A stretch of 58,244 bases of DNA from Candidatus Omnitrophota bacterium (GTDB lineage: Bacteria > Omnitrophota > Gorgyraeia > Zapsychrales > JAHFFX01), in assembly GCA_023247725.1 (NCBI GenBank), contig JAHFFW010000016.1, forward strand, positions 1 through 58,244, written 5' to 3'. Positions 7,781-17,264 of the stretch are shown piece after piece. Made by a program: the position numbers and the translations under genes. Under the pieces are notes generated by a model. That model did not search any database and was not told the DNA's origin. It was given only the letters and a program-made list of their open reading frames with translations. The stretch's first letter is position 1. Every line of letters begins with the position of its first letter.

Positions 7781-8923
7781 ATGGAAAATCCGATCGATCA
7801 GTTTTCCGCAGGTGAAAAAATCCGGTACGCGCGCCAAATGATTCTGCCCATGATCGGTCAAGCCGGACAGTTGAAGCTGAAAAAGGCGCGCGTTCTCATC
7901 GTCGGCGCCGGAGGTTTGGGCTCATCGCCGGCGATTTACCTGGCGGCGGCCGGTGTCGGAACGATTGGTCTCATTGATCCCGATGCCGTTTCCTTATCCA
8001 ATTTGCATCGGCAGATCCTCCATGATACTTCGGACATCGACAAACCCAAGGTTGATTCCGCCTATGAAAAACTTAAAAAGATCAATCCCTACGTCAACAT
8101 CGATACGCATCAGAAAAAGCTGAATGCTGAGAATACCCAGACCGTCTGCGCCGATTATGATTTGGTCATCGATGGAACCGATAACCTTCCCTCCCGGTAT
8201 TTGATCAATGATGCCTGCTTCTTTTTAAGGAAGAATTTTCTTTTTGGAGGGGTATTCCAGTTTGAAGGACAAGTGAGCATGTTTGGCGCCGGTGGACCAT
8301 GTTATCGTTGCATCTTCCGTGAGCTTCCGCCGCAAAATGAAATGCCTTCCTGCGCCGAGGCCGGGGTCATGGGAGTTGTGCCAGGAATCATTGGACTCAT
8401 GCAGGCCAATGAGGCGATCAAGTGGATTTGTCAGATGGGTGAAACGCTCTTAGGACGACTTCTGATCTTTGATGCGTTGGCGACGCGTTGGCGCGAGGTC
8501 AAAGTCAAAAAAGACCCGGGGTGCCCGCTTTGCGGGAATCATCCGACGATTCATACTTTAGAAGAATACAACTGGCCGTGCGCGGCGGAAACTTCAGCGG
8601 CACCTATTCAGGAAATCCCTGTTCGGGATTTGAAGAAATTGCGTGATGCGGACCCGGAACTTTATTTACTCGATGTGCGGGAAAAAGTTGAATGGGATAT
8701 CGCTTGCATCGAAGGCGCGCATCTGAAACCATCCAGTATTTTAAAACAGAATTTTGTGGATATTCCGAAGGACAGACCAGTTTACTGCTTTTGTAAGCTC
8801 GGCGGCCGCAGCGTAAAGGCCGTTGAGTTTTTGAAATCTCAAGGCTATTCGAATGTGATCAAGGTCAAGGGAGGAATTCAAGCGTGGGCTGAAGAAGTTG
8901 ATCCGAAGGTTCCGCGATATTAA
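7781..8923 (+). CDS. moeB: MoeB/ThiF-type adenylyltransferase fused to rhodanese
   Basis: E1-like enzyme that adenylates the C-terminal glycine of MoaD/ThiS-type carriers, with a C-terminal rhodanese that can supply sulfur. ATG 7781 with AAAGGA upstream removes a non-conserved N-terminal extension; a TACAAT -10-like box lies at 7736-7741. Visible elements are the nucleotide loop GAGGLGSSPA, DNLPSRY, two zinc CxxC pairs (CYRC and CPLC), the catalytic Cys in PSCAEAGVMG, and the rhodanese loop CKLGGRS. It is about 380 residues, typical of MoeB-rhodanese fusions. Its likely substrate is the MoaD-like protein at 5476-5772, or a canonical MoaD or ThiS elsewhere. Confidence 0.9.
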   Translation: MENPIDQFSAGEKIRYARQMILPMIGQAGQLKLKKARVLIVGAGGLGSSPAIYLAAAGVGTIGLIDPDAVSLSNLHRQILHDTSDIDKPKVDSAYEKLKKINPYVNIDTHQKKLNAENTQTVCADYDLVIDGTDNLPSRYLINDACFFLRKNFLFGGVFQFEGQVSMFGAGGPCYRCIFRELPPQNEMPSCAEAGVMGVVPGIIGLMQANEAIKWICQMGETLLGRLLIFDALATRWREVKVKKDPGCPLCGNHPTIHTLEEYNWPCAAETSAAPIQEIPVRDLKKLRDADPELYLLDVREKVEWDIACIEGAHLKPSSILKQNFVDIPKDRPVYCFCKLGGRSVKAVEFLKSQGYSNVIKVKGGIQAWAEEVDPKVPRY

Positions 8924-8938
8924 TTATTTTTGATGCGA

Positions 8939-8982
8939 AGGCGGGGGCCAGCCGTTTTGGGGCTGGCCCCTGCCTGATTTTT
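8939..8982 (+). terminator. Strong rho-independent terminator after moeB
   Basis: A 15-bp stem, AGGCGGGGGCCAGCC at 8939-8953, pairs with 8960-8975 around the loop GTTTTG and is followed by GATTTTTA. It lies between convergent genes and may serve both. Confidence 0.85.
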
Positions 8983-8989
8983 AGTAAAA

Positions 8990-9397
8990 TTATCCCGGCT
9001 CAATCGAGGTGACTCGGATCGACTTGCTATTGATGACGAGCGCCCCGGAAGTAAAGACCAGCTGCAATTCAATGTCTGCACTTTTTTCCGATGGAAGGGA
9101 TAATGTCGTCGGTGTCATGTTCACTAGAATATAACAATCATCCAGATCAACGGGAAGTTTAGGGATGTCGCCGATCGTAGCGACCTTCTTCAAATAGATC
9201 TCAACAGCCAATTTTTGAGCGTTTGTAGGATCATCGGCCGGATGAGCGTTTGCCCCGCCGAAGCGAAGGCGAAGATCCTCGCCTTCTTTTTCAATCTGCT
9301 CGATGACCGCATTGTTGAAATCAACCACGTGATCGCGCCTGCCCTTTACGCTCATTCCCTGCAAGTCTTCGTTACACATAGCGTCGCCAAAATTCAT
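8990..9397 (-). CDS. Hypothetical protein, 135 aa
   Basis: A soluble acidic protein with no signal peptide or membrane segment. The N-terminal half is helical and charged (IEQIEKEGEDLRLRF); the C-terminal half looks like beta strands (CYILVNMTPTTLSLP, IELQLVFTSGALVINS). I do not recognise the family. It ends just after the moeB terminator and starts 34 nt downstream of the AbiEii-like gene, so it may share that transcript. Confidence 0.6.
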   Translation of the reverse strand: MNFGDAMCNEDLQGMSVKGRRDHVVDFNNAVIEQIEKEGEDLRLRFGGANAHPADDPTNAQKLAVEIYLKKVATIGDIPKLPVDLDDCYILVNMTPTTLSLPSEKSADIELQLVFTSGALVINSKSIRVTSIEPG

Positions 9398-9431
9398 TAA
9401 CCTTCCGTTTTATATCCTAGGATTTTTGCGT

Positions 9432-10097
9432 TTACAACAATTCCTCAGCAATTTCTTTGCGCCATTGGTCAAAGAATTTTTTTAATTCATCGATCGACAA
9501 TGTCTTCATAAGCATTAGAAAATCAGCGGAATTGGAATCAAAGTTTTGGATCCTTTCGAACGCTACCCCAAGCCAGTACAAATCAAATCCTGGATCTTTT
9601 TGCTTTGCTCGATCAATTAACTGACCTTTTGAAAAGTGTCCTTGATGGATAAGGAAATAAACATCAATAAAATCTCTTAAAGTCGCTCTCCCAAATAGCG
9701 CCAATAATTTATTGGAAGCAATGTCGGTTAAGCTGTCAATCTTGAGTTTGGGAAAATCAGGAAATTCTTGGGTTGGTTCAAATCGGAAAGCCGAATCTCG
9801 GGCGAGATGAACCAATGTTGTCTCTAAATCCTTTGTCACCACCAATTCCACAAAGGAATGCAGTGCTCTTTGTCGTCGGCATTGATAGCCAAAAGTTTTT
9901 AAATGGGTTTCAAGCTGTTGACTGAAAGGTCCAATGGTTTCTTCTTCAAAGGCAAAAAGGCCCAGATCTCTGCTTTGTCTATGTCGTAAATAAAAATACG
10001 ATAGAGCCGTCCCGCCGGTGAGATAGAATGGCTCGCTACCGGGGATCTCAGGAAGGGTTTTGAGAATGGTTTCTTGGACTTTGTTAATGATCGGCAA
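9432..10097 (-). CDS. AbiEii/AbiGii-type nucleotidyltransferase toxin, altered active site
   Basis: The N-terminal motif TGGTALSYFYL (residues 27-37), then HRQSRD, matches nucleotidyltransferase toxins of the AbiEii/AbiGii family, which transfer nucleotides to RNA acceptors and cause abortive infection or growth arrest. In the family the metal-binding motif reads D-x-D (DIDLF or DLDLF). Here it reads D44-L-G46-L-F, so the second Asp is Gly, explained by a single base change (GAC to GGC). The C-terminal half has the usual LALFGRATLRDFIDVYFL segment. The length of 221 is normal. The gene overlaps its presumed antitoxin by 14 nt. The toxin may be inactive, which would let it persist. Confidence 0.8.
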   Translation of the reverse strand: MPIINKVQETILKTLPEIPGSEPFYLTGGTALSYFYLRHRQSRDLGLFAFEEETIGPFSQQLETHLKTFGYQCRRQRALHSFVELVVTKDLETTLVHLARDSAFRFEPTQEFPDFPKLKIDSLTDIASNKLLALFGRATLRDFIDVYFLIHQGHFSKGQLIDRAKQKDPGFDLYWLGVAFERIQNFDSNSADFLMLMKTLSIDELKKFFDQWRKEIAEELL

Positions 10098-10329
10098 AAA
10101 AATCCTCCCAAAAAGCCTTTACCTCCCCGGCCAGGAATTGCTTGATCTTTGAAAAGATTAGTCTTAATTGGTTTAAATCAACATTCGCCAGAAGGATTTT
10201 GACATCCTCCGTCCGGCCTCGGGAAAGGACCTGCTGGACATACATCTCCATTGTTGCTGGATTGTCTAAATCGAGCTCGGCATTTTCTTTGAGAAACCAA
10301 AAGAGATTTTTATTAAGCGGTATTTTCAT
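10084..10329 (-). CDS. Putative antitoxin of the AbiEii-like pair
   Basis: An 81-residue acidic helical protein beginning MKIPLNKNLFWFLKENAELD, with the core YVQQVLSRGRTEDVKILLANV. Small proteins with a KIPLNKNLFW start and a VLSRG..EDV core (DUF6922-like) are regular upstream partners of AbiEii-type nucleotidyltransferases. The gene precedes and overlaps the toxin gene by 14 nt, which is classic for a toxin-antitoxin operon. No DNA-binding motif is obvious. Confidence 0.65.
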   Translation of the reverse strand: MKIPLNKNLFWFLKENAELDLDNPATMEMYVQQVLSRGRTEDVKILLANVDLNQLRLIFSKIKQFLAGEVKAFWEDFFADH

Positions 10330-10402
10330 GTCTTCTCGCTTTCTTTGAGAAGGATAGCATAATTAAAATATTATTTCTACAAGCCGTACTATTTGTTTTA
10401 AC

Positions 10403-10948
10403 TTACTCCGCTATTCCTAAAAGTCCATCGATGCTCAGGGTATTTTTTTGCTTTCGATATTCCTGAAGTTGGGTCCTCCCCTTGGCCTGAGCCCATTTGT
10501 CCAGCGCGTCGCGATCCTTTTGATAACGATACAATGGAACACCCATACCGCAGGAATCCGCAATGCGTTTAACCTTAACGCGAATGATGGCGCGCGTTCC
10601 GAGATTTACCGGGAAATGCTTTAAAAGAGAGGCAAAATTGGAGTGATCAGCCCTCAAGACTTCTGCCTGCCCGTGCAGGCGGACAATCCTGGGTGGGCCT
10701 TCAAAGGCGCAGAACATGATCACAATGCGGCTGTTTTCTCTAATATGGGCAACTGTTTCAATGCCACTGCCGGTCAAATCCTGATAGATTACTGTTAAGG
10801 GATCGATGATCCGGAGCGATTGCCCTCCTTTGGGAGAACAATTGATATGGCCATTGGCCGCCAACGGAGCAGTCGCGACAAAAAAAACGTGTTGCGCTTT
10901 GATCCATTCGGCAAGAGGGTGATCGATCGCAGGATAGATTTTTCCCAT
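10403..10948 (-). CDS. Pyridoxamine 5'-phosphate oxidase-fold flavoprotein
   Basis: A 181-residue protein with the split-barrel FMN-binding fold. The segments FVATAPLAANGHINCSPKGG, VIYQDLTGSGIETVAHI and NSRIVIMFCAFEGPPRIVRLHGQAEVL follow the order of this family. It is not PdxH: the substrate-binding C-terminus differs. A general flavin or F420-type oxidoreductase, or a stress-related protein, is likely. The ZIP transporter gene lies 6 nt upstream, so the two are probably co-transcribed. Confidence 0.8.
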   Translation of the reverse strand: MGKIYPAIDHPLAEWIKAQHVFFVATAPLAANGHINCSPKGGQSLRIIDPLTVIYQDLTGSGIETVAHIRENSRIVIMFCAFEGPPRIVRLHGQAEVLRADHSNFASLLKHFPVNLGTRAIIRVKVKRIADSCGMGVPLYRYQKDRDALDKWAQAKGRTQLQEYRKQKNTLSIDGLLGIAE

Positions 10949-10954
10949 GTTTGA

Positions 10955-11701
10955 TTAGCCCATCAATCTCAGAAAAGCCATGACCAAGATCCCTAACATG
11001 ATACAAACCAGTTGTCCAAAGGAAACAGCCAAGCGGGGTTCATGACAGTGCAATTCCGGGATCAGGTCTGATCCCGCTATATAGAGAAATCCGCCGGCAG
11101 TCACAGGAAGTACATACATGGACAAATTCTGTAATTGTGTTCCAACCAGAAAGATTGCGAGTCCTCCCCCGAAAGCCGCGAAGGCCGATAAAAGGTTATA
11201 CCAAAGGGCCTTGCGCACGGAAAGCCCGCCGTGCACCAGAATCCCAAAATCACCAATCTCCTGAGGGATTTCGTGAAAGACGACCGCCAGTGTCGTGGCA
11301 AAACCCACCGACGGGCTGACCATAAAGCTCGAGGCAATGATCATCCCATCGAGCGCATTGTGCACCGCATCACCGATCAAATTCAAGGCCACCATCGGAT
11401 GTTTGTGTTCGGAAGATGTCGGGATATGGCAGTGCTGCCAGCGCAGGAATTTTTCCAGGACAAAAAATAACATGATTCCCAATAATATGAGGAAGGAAAC
11501 TGTGAGACTAAAACCGATTTTTTTAAAAGTTTCCGGCAGTAAATGGATAAACGTATCGCCCAGCAAGCTCCCCACGGCAAAACTCACCAAATACAAGAGC
11601 AGTTTTTTTAAATATTCCGTGTTGATGGCCAGAGTGAAAATGCCAATCAGTGAAATCAAGCTAACAACGGTCAAGCTGGCAAAGGTATAAAAAAAAGCCA
11701 T
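10955..11701 (-). CDS. ZIP family metal transporter
   Basis: An eight-helix inner-membrane protein of 248 residues. The metal-site helices are conserved: GDAVHNALDGMIIASSF in TM4 and FHEIPQEIGDFGILVHGG in TM5. A His-containing loop (HCHIPTSSEHKHP) between TM3 and TM4 is typical of zinc or iron ZIP carriers. It probably imports divalent metal into the cytoplasm. A CDF exporter-like gene lies 21 nt upstream, suggesting a metal-balance operon. Confidence 0.88.
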   Translation of the reverse strand: MAFFYTFASLTVVSLISLIGIFTLAINTEYLKKLLLYLVSFAVGSLLGDTFIHLLPETFKKIGFSLTVSFLILLGIMLFFVLEKFLRWQHCHIPTSSEHKHPMVALNLIGDAVHNALDGMIIASSFMVSPSVGFATTLAVVFHEIPQEIGDFGILVHGGLSVRKALWYNLLSAFAAFGGGLAIFLVGTQLQNLSMYVLPVTAGGFLYIAGSDLIPELHCHEPRLAVSFGQLVCIMLGILVMAFLRLMG

Positions 11702-11722
11702 GAGGCTTTGCTCCTTATTTTT

Positions 11723-12322
11723 TTAAGGAATTGCGTTTCGGTGTTCCTCTTTTGCCGCGCGGTAAACCTCTCTGGCGGCGTTGGCGTTTAAGCTTGCGAT
11801 CCCCAGCCCCACAAGGAAGTCCGGCCAAATCGAAGGAAAATACGCGGTTAGGATTCCTGCGCTGACGATCGCGAGATTGGCTAACACATCATTGCGGGCA
11901 GAAAGAAATGCCGCCCGCGCTAAACTGCCGGCGTGCGTTCGATAGCGGGTTAAAATAAACGCACAGGATAAATTTACCAGAAAAGCGCCCGCGCCGGTTA
12001 GGGATAATGGTACGGGTGCCGGCGGCAAAGGTAAAGAGAATTTTTTCCAGGCAGTCCCTAAGGCGGCTATTCCCGGAATGAGCAAAATGCCGGCGAGCGC
12101 CATACCGACTCGCGCCCGAGCTAACGGGCTCCATCCCAAGGCAAGAAGGATCAGGAGATTGATGGAAGAATCTTCCAAGAAATCAATGCTATCCGAAAAC
12201 AAAGATACCGAACCAATTCCTAAAGCGACGGCAAACTCAATTCCGAAATAGGCGAGATTGAGAATGGCGACAAGTTTGACCGCCCGGCGAAAATCAGAAT
12301 CATGAGGTTTAAGGATTGTCAT
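11723..12322 (-). CDS. CDF-family cation transporter, short form
   Basis: A 199-residue membrane protein with six predicted helices. LFSDSIDFLEDSSINLL in TM2 and SARNDVLANLAIVSAGIL in TM5 match the HxxxD/DxxxD-type metal sites of cation diffusion facilitators, although the usual His positions are Ser or Asn. The cytoplasmic C-terminal domain of full-length CDFs is missing, as in the known group of about 200-residue members. It probably exports divalent cations. It is transcribed with the ZIP gene. Confidence 0.8.
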   Translation of the reverse strand: MTILKPHDSDFRRAVKLVAILNLAYFGIEFAVALGIGSVSLFSDSIDFLEDSSINLLILLALGWSPLARARVGMALAGILLIPGIAALGTAWKKFSLPLPPAPVPLSLTGAGAFLVNLSCAFILTRYRTHAGSLARAAFLSARNDVLANLAIVSAGILTAYFPSIWPDFLVGLGIASLNANAAREVYRAAKEEHRNAIP

Positions 12323-12457
12323 TACAATGATAAAAATAAAGACGTTCAGGATTAGCCTTGGGCATCTCCTTGAATCTTACTGATTTCCGTATAAATCATA
12401 GAACATTTACGGAAGCAGTGCTGCCAACGCAGGCAACAACTTTTACTGATGCGTTGG

Positions 12458-13312
12458 TCAATATTTGCTACTGCTTTGTTGTAACCTTGGCTCCGGCGTT
12501 TGAAAACCTTCGCTCAAAACCACCGCCGCACTTCCCAGGACACAGCGCAACACCGCCCGCATCGCCTTGCGGCACGGCGGGGCAGAAAAATAAACATCGG
12601 CGGAAACCTTGGTGATTTGTTTACCATTGAGAAAGACGTAGGGTTTCAAAAGATACGCTTCTTGATTTCCATAGGGTGGTAAATTGACGGTCGTCTTCGA
12701 TTGGAGAAGGCCAATATAGTTATAGATTTTTTCATCCGCATAGATGTTCAGGTCGACCGTTTCTCCCAAATGCCAGGGAACGATCCTTAAGTAAAATCCT
12801 CCCGAAATGACATCCAACAATTGATTGGGAATGGGAACGGTTTTTCCTTTATGAGTGACAAAATTTTGATAAGTGGCGATTTTATGTTCGTAATCAAAGT
12901 CGACGGCAGATTCCAGAAACTTCCCTCCTTTGATGTACTCTTCATGGCGCAGGACGACAAATTTTTGCGCGTCCATGTAGGATACATAGCGATCTTTGGT
13001 GTTAAACAGTCTGGCAAAAAAGGGCAGAGTTTTGACCTGAACTTCAAGGCAGTACGCATGACGTCCCCGGAAATTGGTGTGACCTTTATTCAAAAGAATA
13101 AATTCACCAATGGTAATGCCAACATATTTGGCCTTGTAAACAAGCTTCTCGGGTTCTGGTAAGGCGGGCGGCAGGACCGATTCTTTTTTCCCGTGAGTCG
13201 ATTCCTTGATCTCTTGAGCTTGGCGAAGGATATCTTGTTTTTTGATCGGGGTTGCGCAGCCGAGAAAAAAGCACGATCCAAAACAGGTAGCTAAGAACAA
13301 CTTCTTATTCAT
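12458..13312 (-). CDS. DUF3108 lipoprotein
   Basis: ATG 13312 starts a lipoprotein signal (MNKKLFLATCFGSCFFLGCATP) with lipobox Cys19. A longer upstream frame lies inside the preceding gene and is rejected. The core LVYKAKYVGITIGEFIL, then DRYVSYMDAQKFVVLRHEE and DVISGGFYLRIVPW, is typical of DUF3108, an outer-membrane-associated beta-rich protein of unknown function. The last 40 residues (CRKAMRAVLRCVLGSAAVVL onward) are less typical and rich in Ser and Gln. It overlaps the stop of the monooxygenase-like gene by 8 nt. Confidence 0.75.
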   Translation of the reverse strand: MNKKLFLATCFGSCFFLGCATPIKKQDILRQAQEIKESTHGKKESVLPPALPEPEKLVYKAKYVGITIGEFILLNKGHTNFRGRHAYCLEVQVKTLPFFARLFNTKDRYVSYMDAQKFVVLRHEEYIKGGKFLESAVDFDYEHKIATYQNFVTHKGKTVPIPNQLLDVISGGFYLRIVPWHLGETVDLNIYADEKIYNYIGLLQSKTTVNLPPYGNQEAYLLKPYVFLNGKQITKVSADVYFSAPPCRKAMRAVLRCVLGSAAVVLSEGFQTPEPRLQQSSSKY

Positions 13313-13625
13313 GACAGGATTCCACTGTATACAAAATGGGCTCAAATTTTTCGCAGATCTGCATGATCTGTTGCATGTGGGCAGTGGCCTCGGAATTTTG
13401 AAAGATGGCCTGAAAATCCTCGAGGCTGCGCCACTGCGCATAATTGGCGACCTTTGTTCCATCCAAACTTTTGTGGATGGTGGCGGAGATAAAGCCCGGA
13501 AGTTTCTTCATGACCTCTTCGGTGGCCTGCTGGAGGAGTTGGATGACCTCGGACTGCCGTTCGGGTTTAATGGTAAAGGTATTGATGAGGGTTACGAATT
13601 TATTATTGGAAGAAATGGTCGGCAT
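13305..13625 (-). CDS. Antibiotic biosynthesis monooxygenase (ABM) domain protein
   Basis: A 106-residue dimeric alpha-beta barrel protein. FVTLINTFTIKPERQSEVIQ and PGFISATIHKSLDGTKVANY, then AQWRSLEDFQAIF, are diagnostic of the ABM superfamily. Members degrade heme or oxidise quinones, or are small stress proteins; the substrate cannot be told here. It lies 141 nt downstream of the cytochrome oxidase operon and overlaps the DUF3108 gene. Confidence 0.8.
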   Translation of the reverse strand: MPTISSNNKFVTLINTFTIKPERQSEVIQLLQQATEEVMKKLPGFISATIHKSLDGTKVANYAQWRSLEDFQAIFQNSEATAHMQQIMQICEKFEPILYTVESCHE

Positions 13626-13766
13626 TGAATTTTTCTTTAGAACATCCCGTTCTGGTTGGAAGAGTCCTTCGGCACCACTTGCGCTACATCCTATATCTCG
13701 ACAATCCGGTCCTCCTCGAAAAGAAACAGAATGAATTGTTTTTGTACAGCAGAAAAAAGACGGGGC

Positions 13767-14069
13767 TTAGGGCCACAGCGAGGGGTTGGTCGTCCAATAG
13801 CGGCTGAAGTAATCGTTAAAGGTGAGAAGAATCAATATGCTCAGCCAAAGGAGCGTTCCCACCGCGAAAATCTTAACGAGGATCTCGGCGGACTGGATAT
13901 GCATGTAATAGTAAATGATGATGGAGGCCTGTAGACAGGCAATGAGGATCGCGATGGGAAAATTCATCCCGCCCAGATTAATCAATGCGATCCCCGAGGT
14001 GGCGAGGGTCAATCCGGCAAGCCCTAGAAAAAGAAAAAGAAAATTTTTTGGCGAAGAAACCATGTTCAT
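13767..14069 (-). CDS. Cytochrome c oxidase subunit IV (CtaF-like)
   Basis: A 100-residue inner-membrane protein with three helices. The segment GGMNFPIAILIACLQASIIIYYYMHIQ is typical of the prokaryotic subunit IV (COX4_pro) that helps assemble the caa3 oxidase. Its start overlaps the stop of subunit III, and it is the last gene of the respiratory operon. Confidence 0.85.
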   Translation of the reverse strand: MNMVSSPKNFLFLFLGLAGLTLATSGIALINLGGMNFPIAILIACLQASIIIYYYMHIQSAEILVKIFAVGTLLWLSILILLTFNDYFSRYWTTNPSLWP

Positions 14070-14710
14070 CCAAACCGTCCCAATAAATAGAGTGATGGGA
14101 AAAGAAAAATCCAGATCAGATCAATATAATGCCAATATAACCCAAAGGTGTACAACCATACGGTGGAATCTCGGACTCTGGGTTTGTGGGAAAGAACGAA
14201 GATGAGCCAGGCCAAAATTCCTATGCCCACGAGCAGATGCAACGCATGGACTCCCGTCATGACAAAATAAAGGCCAAAAAAGATGCGTTCTCCGACGGGC
14301 CAATTCTTTTCTGGCATAAACACCCCTCCTGGATACAAATGGTGCTGGAATTTATGGCTGTACTCCAAGGATTTGATTCCGAGAAACGTTAGCCCCAGGA
14401 AGGCGGTCATGATCAAACAGCTAAGGCTGGATTTTTTGTTGTCGTTTTCGGCGGCTAAAATCCCCAGGGTCATGAAGAGTGCGCTCAACATCAAGATGAT
14501 GGTGTTGATTGTGCCCAAAATCAAATCATTCTCCCGGACACCGGCGGCAAACGCCTGCGGGAACGAGTATCGATAAACAAAATAGGCCAAAAAAAGGCCA
14601 CCGAACAAAAGGGCCTCACTGGCCAGGAAAATCCACATGCCGAGTTCCGCGGTCCTTTTGCGGTTTTCTGCCATCAAGGCCGAATCTTCCAGACTCGCAG
14701 ATGACGTCAT
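14066..14710 (-). CDS. Cytochrome c oxidase subunit III
   Basis: A 214-residue membrane protein of seven helices. The N-terminal [21 protein letters not shown] contains the conserved Glu in helix III terms, and [15 protein letters not shown] and [19 protein letters not shown] are the usual C-terminal motifs. It stabilises the catalytic subunit and proton uptake. It overlaps coxI and coxIV by 4 nt each (ATGA type). Confidence 0.92.
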   Translation of the reverse strand: MTSSASLEDSALMAENRKRTAELGMWIFLASEALLFGGLFLAYFVYRYSFPQAFAAGVRENDLILGTINTIILMLSALFMTLGILAAENDNKKSSLSCLIMTAFLGLTFLGIKSLEYSHKFQHHLYPGGVFMPEKNWPVGERIFFGLYFVMTGVHALHLLVGIGILAWLIFVLSHKPRVRDSTVWLYTFGLYWHYIDLIWIFLFPSLYLLGRFG

Positions 14711-16305
14711 GGCTTTTCCTCGTAAGAATACGGGTCTTCGGTGACTATGGGCGTTTGATCAAAATTGTGAACCGGCGGTGGCGATTCTGTCTTCCATTCC
14801 AGACCGGTCGCCCGCCAGGGATTTGGTTCAGCCCGGGGACCGCGGAAAAATGACCAGGCCAAATAAAAAAACGGAAAAATATATCCGACCCCCAGGATCG
14901 AGGCCCCGGCGCTGGAGAGGACATGCAGGGCTTGAAATTCCTCCGGATAAAAATGATATCGGCGCGGCATTCCCATATATCCGAGAAGAAATTGCGGGAA
15001 AAAGGTCAAATTGAATCCAATGAAAATCAACAGCGCCGATAAACCGGGCCAACCTTTGGGATAAAGCCGTCCGCAAATCTTCGGCCACCAAAAATGAATC
15101 CCGCCCAAATATCCCATAATCGCGCCGCCCACCATGATATAGTGAAAGTGCGCCACGACAAAATACGTATCCTGGACATGAATATCCATCCCCAGGGCGG
15201 CCAAAAATAAACCGGTCAAACCGCCAATCGTGAACAACCCGATAAAACCAAAGGCATAGATCATCGGCGTCGAAAAAGTGATTGTTCCGCGAAACATCGT
15301 CGCCACCCAGTTGAAGACCTTGATCCCCGAGGGAATCGCGACCAGAAAACTGAAAAGGGAAAAAATGATTCCGGCGTAAACCGATTGACCGGAGACAAAC
15401 ATGTGGTGTCCCCAAACCAAGAATCCCAAGGTGGCGATGGCGAGACTCGCACAGGCCATCATCTTGTAGCCAAAAATTTTTCGGCGCGAAAAACAGGGAA
15501 CGATTTCACTGACGACCCCCATGGCGGGCAAAATCATGATGTAGACCGCCGGATGGGAATAAAACCAGAACAGATGCTGAAATAAAACCGGATCCCCTCC
15601 CAGCGACGGATCGAAGATCCCGATATGCAGCGTTCGCTCGACGATCATCAATAGGAGCGTCACGGCCAAGACCGGTGTGGCCAGGACAAAGATGAGGCTC
15701 GTTGCATAATGAGCCCAGATAAACAAAGGCAAACGGCCCCAGGTCAAGCCCGGCGCGCGTTTTTTATGGATGGTGACGATGAAATTGAGACCGGTAAGGA
15801 TCGAAGAAAAACCCGAGATGATGATCCCCAGCCCGGCATTTAAAACCTGCCCGGATGCGTACGAAGAACTGTAAGGCGTGTAAAAAGTCCAACCCGTATC
15901 CAGCCCTCCGAACAAGATGGAAATCAAGGTGAAAATGCCGCCAAGCATGAAGATGTACCAACTGGCTAAATTGAGCCGGGGAAAGGAAAGATCATCGGCG
16001 CCGATCATCAGCGGAATCAAAAAGTTCCCCAAAACCGACGGAATACTCGGGATCAGAAAAAACCAAACCATGATGATGCCGTGCATGGTAAACAAGCGGT
16101 TGTATGTTGCCGAGCTTACGAAATCGCCGGCCGGGGTTAAAAGTTCTAGCCGGATCAAAAGCGCAAAGAAGGCACCGATGGCAAAAAAGAATGTGATGGA
16201 AAGCATATAAAGGATAGCGATCCGTTTGTGGTCGGTGGTTAAAAACCAGGAACGCCATCCGTATCCAGCCATCAAGTAATTTTCCTTGTCAGGGTGTTCG
16301 TTCAT
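14707..16305 (-). CDS. Cytochrome c oxidase subunit I, A2-type
   Basis: The catalytic heme-copper subunit, 532 residues and 12 helices, which reduces O2 and pumps protons. Low-spin heme ligands lie in TMHGIIMVW and HFHYIMVGG, which also carries the high-spin heme ligand; CuB ligands include WGHHMFVSG. Helix VI reads [11 protein letters not shown]: the HPEVY Glu of A1 oxidases is Ala and the Tyr-Ser pair is present, which defines A2-type oxidases such as those of Thermus and Rhodothermus. It overlaps coxII by 4 nt. Confidence 0.95.
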   Translation of the reverse strand: MNEHPDKENYLMAGYGWRSWFLTTDHKRIAILYMLSITFFFAIGAFFALLIRLELLTPAGDFVSSATYNRLFTMHGIIMVWFFLIPSIPSVLGNFLIPLMIGADDLSFPRLNLASWYIFMLGGIFTLISILFGGLDTGWTFYTPYSSSYASGQVLNAGLGIIISGFSSILTGLNFIVTIHKKRAPGLTWGRLPLFIWAHYATSLIFVLATPVLAVTLLLMIVERTLHIGIFDPSLGGDPVLFQHLFWFYSHPAVYIMILPAMGVVSEIVPCFSRRKIFGYKMMACASLAIATLGFLVWGHHMFVSGQSVYAGIIFSLFSFLVAIPSGIKVFNWVATMFRGTITFSTPMIYAFGFIGLFTIGGLTGLFLAALGMDIHVQDTYFVVAHFHYIMVGGAIMGYLGGIHFWWPKICGRLYPKGWPGLSALLIFIGFNLTFFPQFLLGYMGMPRRYHFYPEEFQALHVLSSAGASILGVGYIFPFFYLAWSFFRGPRAEPNPWRATGLEWKTESPPPVHNFDQTPIVTEDPYSYEEKP

Positions 16306-17264
16306 GGTGTTTTCTCCGAACTCGCCGGGCCTGGGCTTACTCCTAAAGATTTGATAAAGGCAATGAGTTGCAGGATTTCTTCTTCCGATATCTGGTCTTT
16401 AAAGGTCGGCATGACATTCGCGTATCCAGCGACCAGTCTGCGTCCAGGATCCACAATCGATTCGCGAATATAGGTCTCATCGGCCACGATGGTGCGCCCG
16501 TCCGATAAATGCACTTTACCGCCGTATAGTCCATCAAAAATTGGAGAGGCGATAGTACTTCCTCGTTGGTGGCATTGCCAGCAGCCGTATTTCGCGATGA
16601 GCTGTTCTCCTTTGAGCGCCATGGGCTCCTTTTTTCCCCGATCAACCCACGATTCGTATTCGTCCAGAGTCATGGCGATGACTTTTCCCTGCATGAGCGA
16701 ATGCCAAAGCCCGCAGTATTCGGAACAAAAAATTTTGTATTCACCGGGTTGGTTGACTTGAAACCAGAGGTTCGTATAACGGTTGGGCAAGACATCCATC
16801 TTGGTCCGAAATGCTGGCACAAAAAAACTATGGATCACGTCCTGAGAAATGAGCGTCACTTGAATTGGAACTCCGATGGGGATGTGCAGTTCATTGATCT
16901 CGCGTTTGCCTTCCGGATGCTGGAACTTCCACATCCACTGTTTCGCCACACAGTAAATGGGGAGTGCCCCGGCGGGCACTTGCATCTGCTGAAAGTAAAT
17001 CTTGGCCCCCCAGAAGAAGATCACCAAGAAAACGATGAGGGGGACACCGATCCAGATCGCTTCGATGAGGCCGGTTTTTTCGATGACGACGTGGGAGACT
17101 TCATGTCCCGGCCGTCGACGGTATTTCACCGCAAAAAACAGCATCAAAAAAATAATCAATCCCGAAGTCAATACCGTCAAGAAGACCAGAAACCAATATA
17201 ATTGGTCCACCACACCGGACATCGTGGTCACCGGTCCGGCAATCCGGATCGCTTCATGGTGCAT
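16302..17264 (-). CDS. Cytochrome c oxidase subunit II with fused cytochrome c (caa3)
   Basis: ATG 17264 ([11 protein letters not shown]) is preferred; it lies inside the last codons of sco. Two N-terminal helices are followed by a cupredoxin domain with the CuA site [12 protein letters not shown] and then a cytochrome c domain with [10 protein letters not shown] and a distal Met in [10 protein letters not shown]. This fusion defines a caa3 oxidase and lets the enzyme accept electrons directly from complex III or a small cytochrome. The length of 320 is normal. Confidence 0.92.
   Translation of the reverse strand: MHHEAIRIAGPVTTMSGVVDQLYWFLVFLTVLTSGLIIFLMLFFAVKYRRRPGHEVSHVVIEKTGLIEAIWIGVPLIVFLVIFFWGAKIYFQQMQVPAGALPIYCVAKQWMWKFQHPEGKREINELHIPIGVPIQVTLISQDVIHSFFVPAFRTKMDVLPNRYTNLWFQVNQPGEYKIFCSEYCGLWHSLMQGKVIAMTLDEYESWVDRGKKEPMALKGEQLIAKYGCWQCHQRGSTIASPIFDGLYGGKVHLSDGRTIVADETYIRESIVDPGRRLVAGYANVMPTFKDQISEEEILQLIAFIKSLGVSPGPASSEKTP

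Noticed and set aside
13625-13807. Plus-strand 60-codon frame with plausible composition between coxIV and the ABM gene
   Set aside because: It begins with TTG, overlaps coxIV on the other strand and matches no family I know; it could be a relic but cannot be supported.
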